From: Actinomycetota bacterium | GTDB lineage: Bacteria; Actinomycetota; Thermoleophilia; RBG-16-64-13 | Reading direction: 5' to 3' | Assembly (NCBI GenBank): GCA_012514635.1 | Contig: JAAYZX010000056.1 | Location: forward strand, 1-51,751 | DNA length: 51,751 nucleotides | Shown here: piece by piece, positions 34,159 to 42,925 of the stretch | How positions within the stretch are numbered: the first letter of the stretch is position 1 | Layout of the letters: each line of letters opens with the position of its first letter | Notes under the pieces: model-generated | The model's database searches: none | What the model was told of the DNA's origin: nothing | The model's input: the letters and a program-made list of their open reading frames with translations, nothing else | Made by a program: the position numbers and the translations under genes

Positions 34159-36237
34159 ATGATGATATATGGTGCGGCGTTGCCGTGGCGTGACTGGGGT
34201 CGTCGCGTAGCTTTGATTGTGGCGCTGCTGGTCTTGTTGCTGTTGACCGGCGGAATCGGTAAGCCGATGGTATGTATTTCCGCTGCGGCTGCGTCGCCGG
34301 TTTTGCCGACGGAATCGGCAGAGTCGTCGTCCGCGCCGGCGACATCACCGGCACAGTCACCGCCGGAGCCGTTTCTTGAGCCGCCCCTTGGTCAGGTGGA
34401 GTCATTCTGGGCCGTGAACTGGCGGACTGAAGCCACTATGAAACTCTCCGCCTACCTCGCGCACATCGGCGAACACTGCATGATCTATGTAGAGAACAAC
34501 AAGACGGTGTTCCCGCAGAAGGTGTCGGCTCTTGCTAATGCGTTCGACGAGAACATCTATCCCAACCTCACCACGGTGCTGGGGCCGGAGCCCAATCCCG
34601 GCATCGACGGGAATCCTAAAGTGGTCATCCTGCTCTACGACTTCCGCGATCCGGCCATCGTGGGATCGTTCTATGGGGGAGATCTCGAGCCCGACGGCCA
34701 TACCGACTCAAATCGGCGGGAGATGATCTACCTGGACGTAACCGCGGCCATGTTGGAGACGGATCGGATTGCGGCGGCGGCTGCTCATGAGTTCGCGCAT
34801 CTGATCGTTTACTACCGCGATTTCATGTTGGATGATCCTCGACGTCGTACACGGGAAGCCGTGTGGCTGGAGGAGGGTCTGGCCATGTACGCGCAGTTGG
34901 TTGCCGGGTATGGCGAGTCGGCCGATTTGGAACTCTTCAGCTTCAGTCAACAGCCCAACAAGAACCTCACCCGTTGGCGCGGCGGCTTCTTGAGCGATTA
35001 TGGGGCCAGTTACGCCTTCTTAGCCTATCTGGCGGAGCGAATGGGTCGGCCGTTTGTGCGGGTTCTGGTGGATGAGCCTCGTGACGGCATCGCGGGCATA
35101 GAGGCCGCTTTGGCTACAGTCGGCTCCTCGCTGACTTTTGACCAAGTGTTCGATGACTGGGTTCTGGCCAACTTCTTGGACGGAAGAATGCATGCAAACG
35201 ATCTGCCGGAACTCGGCCCGTACTGCTATGAGGCTTTGAGCATAGCGGCTCAGGATCAAGCCACGCAGGCGCTGTTGCCGCATGTGGGCAGGCTGTCGGT
35301 CCAGAATTATGCGGTACGTTATATAGAACTGCCCCGGATGGACGCAACCTGCTCGGTGAGGGCGGTGGTAGACGGAGAAGACCATGCTCCGCTGTTGGCG
35401 GCTCTGGTGTCGTGGGATCCCGCGCCCGAATACGACGAGCTTCCTCCTGCGCGGGTGTTGCCGATGTTCTTGAATTCGCTTACCACCGGCGGCTGGGCGG
35501 AGTCGGGGGATGGGTATCACCGGCATGCGCTGGTTGTGTGGTCGCGCGGCGCGGAGGGGGCCGACGAGCAGTACTCATTTGCCTATAGCTTGGCCGTGGA
35601 CCAGACGACGCCCGTACAGTTCCTCGATGTGGGCAGCGACCATCTTTTCTACGTGTTTATCGCCGATCTGCTCGAGCGAGGAGTGATCAGCGGTGCCCAG
35701 GTGCCGAGCGGGTCGGGCCTGTGGTACTTCCGGCCGGAAGCGCCGGTTCTGCGGGCACAGTTCGCCAAGATGGCGGTGGAGGTTGCCGACTTACACACGG
35801 CCGAGATTGAGCTGACGGGGTTTCGTCGTTTCCCTGATGTCCCACTGAATGTGGAGGACGGATCGGATCCCGCGTCCTATCCCTTCGACTACGTGCATGA
35901 GGCCGCCGCCGCCGGCATCGTGTTGGGGGGCAGCGATGGACTGTTTAGGCCCTGGGACCCTGTTACCCGCATTCAGCTGGTGCGCATGATAATCCGGGCG
36001 GCGGCGGCGGCCGGCAGACCTCTGACTCCATATACAGGTGGTGAGGCGGTGTTTGCCGATGTCACTCCTGCGGGTCCGCATTACGTGGATGTCATGACCG
36101 CATATGCTGCCGGTATCATCAGCGGCTCGGTGGACGGCGATGGGCGTCGCTATTTTTCGCCCTGGGAAAGCGCCAACCGCGGACAGGTGGCCAAGATGAC
36201 GTCCAACCTGGTCGGTGTGCTGACCACCGCCAACTGA
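34159..36237 (+). CDS. SLH-anchored gluzincin-like metallopeptidase
   Basis: A 692-residue secreted protein with a signal peptide, a Ser/Pro-rich linker, and a peptidase domain with HEFAH at residues 210-214 and a downstream WLEEGLAMYAQ whose Glu238 is the probable third zinc ligand. The layout resembles M30/hyicolysin-like enzymes. A beta-rich region separates this from three C-terminal SLH domains (LDVGSDHLFYVFIADLLERG; FPDVPLNVEDGSDPASYP; VFADVTPAGPHYVDVMTAY). GAGGAG lies just upstream of the ATGATG start. Substrates are unknown; processing of S-layer or other wall proteins is an inference from anchoring. Confidence 0.8.
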   Translation: MMIYGAALPWRDWGRRVALIVALLVLLLLTGGIGKPMVCISAAAASPVLPTESAESSSAPATSPAQSPPEPFLEPPLGQVESFWAVNWRTEATMKLSAYLAHIGEHCMIYVENNKTVFPQKVSALANAFDENIYPNLTTVLGPEPNPGIDGNPKVVILLYDFRDPAIVGSFYGGDLEPDGHTDSNRREMIYLDVTAAMLETDRIAAAAAHEFAHLIVYYRDFMLDDPRRRTREAVWLEEGLAMYAQLVAGYGESADLELFSFSQQPNKNLTRWRGGFLSDYGASYAFLAYLAERMGRPFVRVLVDEPRDGIAGIEAALATVGSSLTFDQVFDDWVLANFLDGRMHANDLPELGPYCYEALSIAAQDQATQALLPHVGRLSVQNYAVRYIELPRMDATCSVRAVVDGEDHAPLLAALVSWDPAPEYDELPPARVLPMFLNSLTTGGWAESGDGYHRHALVVWSRGAEGADEQYSFAYSLAVDQTTPVQFLDVGSDHLFYVFIADLLERGVISGAQVPSGSGLWYFRPEAPVLRAQFAKMAVEVADLHTAEIELTGFRRFPDVPLNVEDGSDPASYPFDYVHEAAAAGIVLGGSDGLFRPWDPVTRIQLVRMIIRAAAAAGRPLTPYTGGEAVFADVTPAGPHYVDVMTAYAAGIISGSVDGDGRRYFSPWESANRGQVAKMTSNLVGVLTTAN

Positions 36238-36291
36238 GGCGCCCTTCGGTTTCGGGCCGTCCGATTCATCGGCTATCATGGCGGGGCTGCC

Positions 36292-36987
36292 ATGAATGAG
36301 CCCAATCGTTCCATACCCCCGTTCACACAGTCGTCTACTGCGGCCGCCCAGCCTGCGGAAGCCGCGGCCGCCGGGTCTGCGGAAACCGGGGACGCCGCCG
36401 CCGCGCCGCCCGCCGACACTGCGGAAGAGCTGCGGGTTCGGCACCACGAGGAACGTGTAGTGGCGCAGGCGCAGGGCGGCGACCAGTCGGCTATTGAGGA
36501 TTTGTATCGGTCGCATGTGGATCGAGTGTATCGCTACCTTCTGTTTCGTTTGGGGTCTGTCACCGCGGCTGAGGATGTGACCGGCCAAGTCTTTCTGGCC
36601 ATGGTTCGGAGACTGCCGCGCTATAAGGACCAGGGTAGGCCTTTCATCGCTTGGTTGTACGGTATCGCCCGCAAACAGGCTTTGTATTACAGGCGCGTTG
36701 AGTCGCGGGCCGAGGCTGTGGATTTGGAACAGATTGAAGATGTGGTGGCAGATACGGCGGGTCCCGAGGCGACAGCAGCGGAACGCGAGCGGCGGGTAAT
36801 GTTGGCCGAGGCCATTCACAGGCTCCCCGAGTCGCAGCGCGACACGGTTCTGCTGCGTTACGTGCTCTCTCTGTCGTTGGCTGAAACCGCCGCCGCTTTG
36901 GGGAAGTCGGAAGGGGCTGTGAAGCAATTGGCGCTCCGTGGACTGAAGGGGCTGCGCGATCTTCTGGGAGATGTCGAGCTGCTGTAA
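36292..36987 (+). CDS. ECF-type RNA polymerase sigma factor
   Basis: A 231-residue sigma-70 family protein with regions 2 and 4 only. Region 2: DLYRSHVDRVYRYLLFRLG and AEDVTGQVFLAMVRRLPRY. Region 4: AIHRLPESQRDTVLLRYV with the helix-turn-helix SLAETAAALGKSEGAVKQLA. A ~50-residue Ala/Pro-rich N-terminal extension is unusual. It is followed by a single-pass membrane protein that could be its anti-sigma, and then by the S-layer gene, suggesting envelope-stress or surface-protein control. The ATG has only a weak GGCGGGG site. The target promoter is unknown. Confidence 0.9.
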   Translation: MNEPNRSIPPFTQSSTAAAQPAEAAAAGSAETGDAAAAPPADTAEELRVRHHEERVVAQAQGGDQSAIEDLYRSHVDRVYRYLLFRLGSVTAAEDVTGQVFLAMVRRLPRYKDQGRPFIAWLYGIARKQALYYRRVESRAEAVDLEQIEDVVADTAGPEATAAERERRVMLAEAIHRLPESQRDTVLLRYVLSLSLAETAAALGKSEGAVKQLALRGLKGLRDLLGDVELL

Positions 36988-37064
36988 GGAGCGGGGGAAT
37001 CGTCGGAGGCGGCGTTGGCAGTGTAACTTTTTCTTGGCTGCTGCAATAAGCCAACAGAGATGCC

Positions 37065-38051
37065 ATGCCATTTTCTTTGCAGAACATACGAGACCGTGTG
37101 CGGAAGCCGTTCCTGAGGATGCGGTCGCAGCGGGAACCCCAAGACTTCCCCGCAGAGACTGCAGTCGACCCCACCTTGGATGCGTTGCCCAAAGAGTTGC
37201 TTGCGTTTGGGGCAATAAAGACTCCGGCCGATACCAAAGCGCGTACGTGGAGTCGAATGGAGGAAGAGATCCAGAGTCAACAGCGGCGCGGTCGTTTCGT
37301 TGCGGCTCCGTCGCCTCGTTTCGGAGCTCGGGGCCGGCGTTGGGCTGCGGTAACCGTTTTGGCGATGGCGGCCGTGGTTTTGGCAGTGGCGGGGCTGCGG
37401 TCTGAAGATCCACAGCGCATGATTGCCGATGGCCCTGTTGCCACCGTGACTACCGTTACGGAGGACCCCTCCGTTTCTACAGCAACCGTGTCCGCCACGG
37501 CTCCCCATGTTACGGGTGAGACTTCCGGCGGTTCGGGTAACACGTCACCCGACGCGCAGGGTTCGCAGACCACCGGCGGGAGCACACCGTCGGGCACTAC
37601 CGTCACCGCCGCGGGCGGTAGCACCGCTACCACGGATGGCGGTGCCGTAAAGAACGGCACCACGGCGTCGGTCACAACGGTGATTGAGCCAACCAGCACC
37701 AGCGGACAACAGCTCATGACCAAGCAGCAACGGGAGAGCTCGGCCCGTTCGGCCGTAAACTATGTTGCGCAGGCCGTGTTGAATCGTGATTCTGGAGCCG
37801 TCTCCTCGTTGATGACGGAAGAAGCGCGGGGCGGTCTGGTGCAGTTGGCGTCGTCATTGCAGAATCCAATAGCGTATTATGTGTCTTCCGTAGTAACTGA
37901 ATCGGATAAGGAAACTCGCGTGGCTCTGCACTTCACGGACCGGGTGTTGGACCCGGAGGGGCAGGAGCAGCAGGTGCAGCGCAGGTTCTTGTTGACCGTT
38001 TTGATCGATGAGAACAGGGTGCTGATAACGCAGGTGAACGCTCTGCCCTAA
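37065..38051 (+). CDS. Single-pass membrane protein, candidate anti-sigma factor
   Basis: A 328-residue protein with a cytoplasmic N-terminus of about 90 residues, one membrane helix (WAAVTVLAMAAVVLAVAGL), a Thr/Ser/Gly-rich extracellular linker of about 110 residues, and a C-terminal domain (~220-328) of NTF2-like or lipoprotein-like size (NYVAQAVLNRDSGAVSSLM; VALHFTDRVLD). This topology and the position right after the ECF sigma gene fit an anti-sigma, but no zinc-binding HxxxCxxC motif is present, so this is an inference from context. A 6-bp hairpin (37034-37054) precedes its ATG, which has a poor ribosome-binding site. Confidence 0.6.
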   Translation: MPFSLQNIRDRVRKPFLRMRSQREPQDFPAETAVDPTLDALPKELLAFGAIKTPADTKARTWSRMEEEIQSQQRRGRFVAAPSPRFGARGRRWAAVTVLAMAAVVLAVAGLRSEDPQRMIADGPVATVTTVTEDPSVSTATVSATAPHVTGETSGGSGNTSPDAQGSQTTGGSTPSGTTVTAAGGSTATTDGGAVKNGTTASVTTVIEPTSTSGQQLMTKQQRESSARSAVNYVAQAVLNRDSGAVSSLMTEEARGGLVQLASSLQNPIAYYVSSVVTESDKETRVALHFTDRVLDPEGQEQQVQRRFLLTVLIDENRVLITQVNALP

Positions 38052-38087
38052 TGCTTCATTTACTGGGGGTCCTTTCTTTGGGGAAAC

Positions 38088-38115
38088 TTGAAAACTCATC
38101 TTACTCAGGTAGCAT
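38088..38115 (+). promoter_or_regulatory. Putative S-layer gene promoter
   Basis: TTGAAA (38088-38093) - 16 bp - TAGCAT (38110-38115) resembles a sigma-70-type promoter, with five of six and four of six consensus bases. Transcription from about 38122 would give a leader of some 190 nucleotides before the S-layer start codon. An ECF-type promoter is also possible, but no clear GGAAC box was seen. Confidence 0.45.
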
Positions 38116-38121
38116 GTTTCG

Positions 38122-38313
38122 ATCCCGGGCTCTTGCCTGCCGGGGTTGTAGCATAAGCTTTTTGCCGCCTGGCGGGGGTAGCCGCGTAGGCGAGTCCATT
38201 ATGAAAGGAGGTGACAGTTCTTATTTCCTACTACTACCCGTGCAGCACTGCAGTACGTAGGAAGGGCAAGAACCTTAACAATGAGTATTAGTTCACAAAC
38301 AAGGAGACACAAT
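38122..38313 (+). promoter_or_regulatory. Structured leader of the S-layer mRNA
   Basis: The untranslated leader contains several potential hairpins: CCCGG/CCGGG (38124-38144), CCGC-CTG-GCGG near 38165, GCC-GCGTA-GGC near 38181, and TTCCTAC (38225-38231)/GTAGGAA (38257-38263). An extended anti-16S match AAAGGAGGTGA (38204-38214) has no ATG, GTG or TTG at a usable distance downstream. The working ribosome-binding site AAGGAG (38301-38306) is seven bases before the real ATG. The leader may stabilise mRNA or control expression; no known riboswitch class was recognised. Confidence 0.5.
38201..38260 (+). CDS. Possible 19-residue leader peptide
   Basis: ATG at 38201 opens MKGGDSSYFLLLPVQHCST and stops with TAG inside the 3' arm of the 38225-38263 hairpin. 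It contains three consecutive CTA leucine codons (38229-38237) lying in the 5' arm and loop side of that hairpin, the architecture of a translation-sensing leader. GGCGAG six bases upstream is a weak ribosome-binding site. There is no independent evidence that it is translated. Confidence 0.25.
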   Translation: MKGGDSSYFLLLPVQHCST

Positions 38314-41300
38314 ATGCCGAAGCGCGCGAAATTCGCGTTGCTCGCGGTTCTCACCGTTGCTCTCGTGGTATCTCTTGCCGGCGTGGCGCTGGCCGCCGTT
38401 CCGCCTTCGGGTGGATGGACGGACCTCAGCTATTCCCTCGTTGGCAAGTACGGCATCACGCTTGAGCAGGTGGGGATGATCTCCGATGGTTATCCGGACG
38501 GCTCCTGGCAGCCGTACAACGATGTTCCGCGCAAGCAGTTCATCAAAATGGCCGTCGATGCTTATAAGATCCCCCTGAAGAACCCGGCAACCCCCTCATT
38601 TACTGACGTACCGGCGTCCGATTACTATTATCAGTACATCGAAGGCGCCAAGGCGGCAGGCCTCACTAATGGTACAGGCAACGGCAATTTCAGCCCCGAT
38701 GCCACCATTACCCGTGAGCAGGCCGCAGCCATCATCGTTCGCTGGGTAGCCCCCAAGAACGGTTACGATCTTGACACGCTGTTCACCCCGGAAGGAATCA
38801 ACGAAATTCTGGGCGACTATCCGGACGGCGACGCGGTGTCCGAATCCCTGAAGAAAGAGATCGCATTTGCGGTCAGCTTTGGGATCATTTGGGGCACGGC
38901 CGACGGCAAACTGGCGCCGGCCGACACCATGACCCGTATTCAGGGTGCGGCCATGTTGATCCGCTCGTGGGGCATCATCCCACCCACACCGCCGGTGAAG
39001 GATCCGGCCGGTATCGAGGTGGTCAGCGATGATCACGCGACCAATCTGATCGGCAAGTTCCACATCGCTACGGTCAAAGTCACCGACGCCGCCGGCGATC
39101 CCGTTGAGGGCGCACTGGTCGGCTTCAATACTGTGGTGGCCCCGTGGTACGTGGGTAATATCGCCACACGCGGCATTCTGACCGACGCAAACGGCCTGGC
39201 CTCTGCGGAGCTGCTCTCCACTGAGCCCGGCATTCAGCGCGTGGACGCCCATGTGTACGGTAAGAACGGCATTGTTGCCACTTACACCACCAAGTACTGG
39301 GTCGCCCTGGATGAGGTCTACATTGTCGACGTCAACCGGACGGCTCGGAACAACGTCAACACTCCGCACGAATGGGTTGCGCAGTGCTACGTGATGGGTC
39401 CCGGACCGCTCTCTACGGCTCAGTCTCAGTGGTACAACTTCTATCGTGGTGATGCGGGTATCGACTACTGCGAGGACGGAGTTTCTTACAACGACATCCT
39501 CATTGATATGGATACCTGGACTCCGCGCACTATGGCCGGTATCGACATGTACTGGTCGCTGAGCGCCACCTCGGTGGGCGATATCGTTGAAGTTGACGGC
39601 GCAGCCATCGATCCTGCCAAGTCCGCCGTAGGCGTGACCGATGCGGACGGCTACAGCTGGATCAGCATCAACTCTACGGCCGCCGGTACCACCGTTGCCA
39701 CGGTAGTGGCCGACTATGCCGAGAACCCCTATCCGGGTACGCTCTTCAATCACATGACCAACACTGACTACGAAGATCACAACTACGGATGGGATACGCA
39801 GCCGGCTCCCTTCTCTTCGGCCACCAAGACCTGGATTCCTCACACCATAGGTCCGGCCGACTCCAATATCAGCCCGGCCTACACCGAGCTCAATATTGGT
39901 GAAGAACTGCTGCTCACCCTCACCTTGAAGGACGAGTGGGGCAACCCGGTCGTTGGCAAGGACGTTGAGTGGTACATGCAGGGCGTGGGCCAGTTCAAGA
40001 GCGATGACGACCGCACTCAGTCCAACGACGGCCTGGGCTTCTGGTCGGATCGCGACCTGGACAAGACCGATGCAGCCGGTACCTGCCGCCTGCTGGTCAA
40101 GTCGCTCGATCCGGGCGAAATGATCATACACGCCAAGTATCGCGATAAGGGCACCGGTGGTCAGGAAGGCCGCTTCCTGGAAGACGTAGCGGAGGTCCAG
40201 TGGTTCAAGGTTGATATTGCTACCTTTGATCATCCGGAAACTGTCGCCAACGAAGCGGTAGCCACCAATGAAGTGAACACCGAGCACACGTTCGATCTGT
40301 GGGTCTACGGGGCCAAGTACGAGTACTTCCCCAGCCTCTGGGCCGGCACCACCGGCTTTGATACGCAGACCTCCTGGATCGACACCGACGCCGCCGGTCG
40401 TGCGTACGACGGTGTCATGGACGTTTGGGACGCCAAGTACCTCGATCCCAACGGTATCCTGATTGTCAACCTGGACGCGCTGGATGCTTCGGCTTATGAT
40501 CCTGCCACCGGCAAGATCAAGCAGGGCGACGACTGGGTCACGTACACCGACACCCTCACCGGCATCAAGCTCGGCTCCGGTGGTATCACCGAGTACGACT
40601 TCAACGGTGACGGCGTCAAGGAAACCGCCGCAGCAATGAGGCTGGCTCTGCAGGGCGCAGCCATCTACCTGCCGCTGGAAGGCAAGGGCGTTGACTTTGT
40701 CGACAACGGCACAGTTGGCGATATCATCGACGCAGGCGTAGCCGGCAGCATCACTTATGCCGGTGTCGACTACGACTACGATGCCATTACCGACGAAGCC
40801 GGTTGGGCTTATGTAACCATCAAGTCCACGGCCAAGGGCACGCAGGTGACCGAGGCCGTCGTTGACTACCCGGCCAACCCGGCTAAGGGTACGCAGCGGA
40901 TCAGGGCTTGGGCCACCAAGACCTGGACTACGCAGGCTGCCCCCAACGACAACGTCAAGATCGTCATTGACGGTCTCGAGCTCAACCCGGGCGAAGCTGC
41001 GGGTCCCAACCCCGTCTTCGACGCTTCCGGCCAACTGAACTACGCCAACATCCAGATCCACGTGCTCGATGAGTTCGGCAACGAGCTCCCCGATTACGAA
41101 GTGGTCTACGAGATCGTTGGTAACGGCCAGTGGATCCCGGGCACCCAGGGTGCGGCCGACACGTATCATCCGTGGCAGACGCTGCAGGATGTGATGCAGG
41201 ATGTGGGCAGCCTGAGCGCTGTTCTGTCCGATCGCTTCCCGGCCACAAACCCCATCACCAACGCTGCGGCTAATCAGAAGTTCCGCGAGTTCACCAATGC

Positions 41301-42762
41301 TACCGGTCCCAAGAGCGGCAACTTCTACGCACAGACGGTGCGTGCCGGTTGGGCATGGGAGTTCTCGGCCACCGGTCTGGCAGCACTTCCGGTGACCCCG
41401 GCTTCCGGTACCGATACATACAACGTCTACAAGCTGTGGGCTTTGGACGAATTAGGTGCGGCTACCGAACTTGCTGAGTTCCAGGTCGATCCGGAAACCA
41501 ATGCCGTTGAAGGCGGCAAGGTCTTTGGTGTGGCCGATCTCGACGGTGCCAAACGCATAGTAGTGACTGCGGTGAAAAATTCCGCCGATCCCTATGATGC
41601 TGACGGCCCCGTTGTCTATGCCGGTGCAATCGAGACCAGCATCGTCATGGACGGCAACGGTGAACTGCCGGACAACAGCGAACCGCGTGATGATACCGGC
41701 AACGGTTATCAGGACGGCGTTGGTCCCAATGACAGCTCCATCGACGCCGGCTGGGCTGATCCTTACGCCACGATCGTAGGCAAGGGTGGAACCGAGGCCT
41801 ACTTCTTCTGGCGCGGTGCTCCCAAGCCGACAGAGTGGAACTACATGTTCATGGGTGACGGCGCCAAGGCGTGGACGCTCAACGGCATAGATGCCGACAA
41901 GCCTCACGGTTCCAACATCGATGTGGTTCTCATGGAAAACCCGTATGCGCCGTACCTGCCGTGGATGATGAACGGCGGCCTCCATTCGTTAGAAAATGGG
42001 CAGCAAGATATGCTGTGGCGCGCATGGTGCAATGACGACGTACGCTGCATCGTCAATATCCAGATCTTCAAGCCGGCCAACGGCCCGGTCATTGATGGCA
42101 CGCCGTGGCGTGTGTTCGAAGTTCAGAAGGTTTGGGCTCCGACCGCCGCCGACGGTTTCTCGGTAGGCATCGAGGTTATCGGCGACGTCGTCGATGATAC
42201 CGACGACATCCTCACCGGCCGCCCGGTCACGTTGGAGGCCACGCTTCCGGACGGAGCCCAGTGGCAGCTCATGTACTTCGAGTGGATGGCCAATGGTGAA
42301 GTGTTCCACTCGGGATGGGGCGAAGACCAAGCTGAGTACACCAGTGAAGTCAGTGGCGATGTTGAGTTCACGCTCGCCGTCTACGCTGCGCCGTGTGCCG
42401 AACCGATGGCTTCCGCCACTGCGACTGTGGTACTGGGCTGGTACGCAGTTGATGCTGATTGCTTCTCCATCGACCAGGACGCATCGGTTAACACCGTTGA
42501 ATGTGACCATACCTGCACGTCGACATTGTCCGATGCTTATGACCCCGATAACTTCAGGGTGAACTGGTGGGTTGTGCGCGACGGTGCCCTGATCGCATCA
42601 CAAGACGGTCTGGAAGTCGGCGAGGAATTCATATACTCGAATGCCGCAGCCGGCGAAGACACCATCTACGCTGAGCTCGTTGACCCCTACGGCAATTCGC
42701 TTATTCCCCAGATCATGAAGGTGCTGATTAAGACCTGGGAAGAAGCGAACGGGACTCCTTAA
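38314..42762 (+). CDS. S-layer protein with three SLH domains and Ig-like modules
   Basis: A 1482-residue secreted surface protein. The ATG at 38314 is chosen because AAGGAG lies seven bases upstream and it opens directly into a signal peptide (FALLAVLTVALVVSLAGVALA). Three N-terminal SLH domains span ~residues 28-225 (ISDGYPDGSWQPYNDVPRKQ; FTDVPASDYYYQYIEGAKAA; SFGIIWGTADGKLAPADTM). The rest is Asp/Thr/aromatic-rich beta modules with invasin/Big-1-like strands (LKDEWGNPVVGKDVEW; VLDEFGNELPDYEVVY) and a ~380-residue module that occurs twice. SLH domains bind pyruvylated cell-wall polymer made by the csaB cluster. Its size, composition, own leader and strong terminator fit the main lattice protein; the name is inferred. 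Confidence 0.88.
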   Translation: MPKRAKFALLAVLTVALVVSLAGVALAAVPPSGGWTDLSYSLVGKYGITLEQVGMISDGYPDGSWQPYNDVPRKQFIKMAVDAYKIPLKNPATPSFTDVPASDYYYQYIEGAKAAGLTNGTGNGNFSPDATITREQAAAIIVRWVAPKNGYDLDTLFTPEGINEILGDYPDGDAVSESLKKEIAFAVSFGIIWGTADGKLAPADTMTRIQGAAMLIRSWGIIPPTPPVKDPAGIEVVSDDHATNLIGKFHIATVKVTDAAGDPVEGALVGFNTVVAPWYVGNIATRGILTDANGLASAELLSTEPGIQRVDAHVYGKNGIVATYTTKYWVALDEVYIVDVNRTARNNVNTPHEWVAQCYVMGPGPLSTAQSQWYNFYRGDAGIDYCEDGVSYNDILIDMDTWTPRTMAGIDMYWSLSATSVGDIVEVDGAAIDPAKSAVGVTDADGYSWISINSTAAGTTVATVVADYAENPYPGTLFNHMTNTDYEDHNYGWDTQPAPFSSATKTWIPHTIGPADSNISPAYTELNIGEELLLTLTLKDEWGNPVVGKDVEWYMQGVGQFKSDDDRTQSNDGLGFWSDRDLDKTDAAGTCRLLVKSLDPGEMIIHAKYRDKGTGGQEGRFLEDVAEVQWFKVDIATFDHPETVANEAVATNEVNTEHTFDLWVYGAKYEYFPSLWAGTTGFDTQTSWIDTDAAGRAYDGVMDVWDAKYLDPNGILIVNLDALDASAYDPATGKIKQGDDWVTYTDTLTGIKLGSGGITEYDFNGDGVKETAAAMRLALQGAAIYLPLEGKGVDFVDNGTVGDIIDAGVAGSITYAGVDYDYDAITDEAGWAYVTIKSTAKGTQVTEAVVDYPANPAKGTQRIRAWATKTWTTQAAPNDNVKIVIDGLELNPGEAAGPNPVFDASGQLNYANIQIHVLDEFGNELPDYEVVYEIVGNGQWIPGTQGAADTYHPWQTLQDVMQDVGSLSAVLSDRFPATNPITNAAANQKFREFTNATGPKSGNFYAQTVRAGWAWEFSATGLAALPVTPASGTDTYNVYKLWALDELGAATELAEFQVDPETNAVEGGKVFGVADLDGAKRIVVTAVKNSADPYDADGPVVYAGAIETSIVMDGNGELPDNSEPRDDTGNGYQDGVGPNDSSIDAGWADPYATIVGKGGTEAYFFWRGAPKPTEWNYMFMGDGAKAWTLNGIDADKPHGSNIDVVLMENPYAPYLPWMMNGGLHSLENGQQDMLWRAWCNDDVRCIVNIQIFKPANGPVIDGTPWRVFEVQKVWAPTAADGFSVGIEVIGDVVDDTDDILTGRPVTLEATLPDGAQWQLMYFEWMANGEVFHSGWGEDQAEYTSEVSGDVEFTLAVYAAPCAEPMASATATVVLGWYAVDADCFSIDQDASVNTVECDHTCTSTLSDAYDPDNFRVNWWVVRDGALIASQDGLEVGEEFIYSNAAAGEDTIYAELVDPYGNSLIPQIMKVLIKTWEEANGTP

Positions 42763-42800
42763 AAACCTGTCCCCAAGCGAAGGTGCTTGGAAGCTCACTG

Positions 42801-42864
42801 CCTCCGCCGGACCGTGGCATCCGCTTCGAGCCGACGGACGGGCGATGTAGCCCAGGTGCGGAGG
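42801..42864 (+). ncRNA. Structured 3' untranslated element after the S-layer gene
   Basis: The 351-base stretch between the S-layer stop and the CAP gene start holds no gene. CCTCCGC (42801-42807) pairs with GCGGAGG (42858-42864) and encloses two hairpins: CCGTGGC/GCCgACGG (42812-42837) and GGGC-GATGTA-GCCC (42840-42853), a possible three-way junction. The terminator follows 25 bases later. A -10-like TATAGT lies at 42992 for the CAP gene. Whether the fold is functional is unknown. Confidence 0.35.
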
Positions 42865-42889
42865 GCAATAGCACAACCAAAGCACAACC

Positions 42890-42925
42890 AGAGAGGCCCG
42901 CTTCGGCGGGCCTCTCTGTGTTTGC
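42890..42925 (+). terminator. Strong intrinsic terminator of the S-layer gene
   Basis: A perfect 12-bp stem, AGAGAGGCCCGC / GCGGGCCTCTCT, is closed by the very stable TTCG tetraloop and followed by GTGTTTG. It ends the S-layer transcript and separates it from the CAP-domain gene. Confidence 0.88.

Noticed and set aside
35791-37413. 540-residue antisense frame over the SLH peptidase, sigma factor and next gene
   Set aside because: It spans three genes on the other strand, including the conserved sigma regions, and has no recognisable domain.
38120-38200. Cyclic di-GMP (GEMM) riboswitch in the S-layer leader
   Set aside because: GGGTAGCCGCGTAGGCGA resembles the 3' part of GEMM, but the conserved CGCAAAGC core and receptor loop are absent.
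38596-41169. 857-residue open frame antisense to the S-layer gene
   Set aside because: It mirrors the biased codons of the S-layer gene, lacks a ribosome-binding site and resembles no family; the plus-strand protein has a signal peptide and SLH domains.
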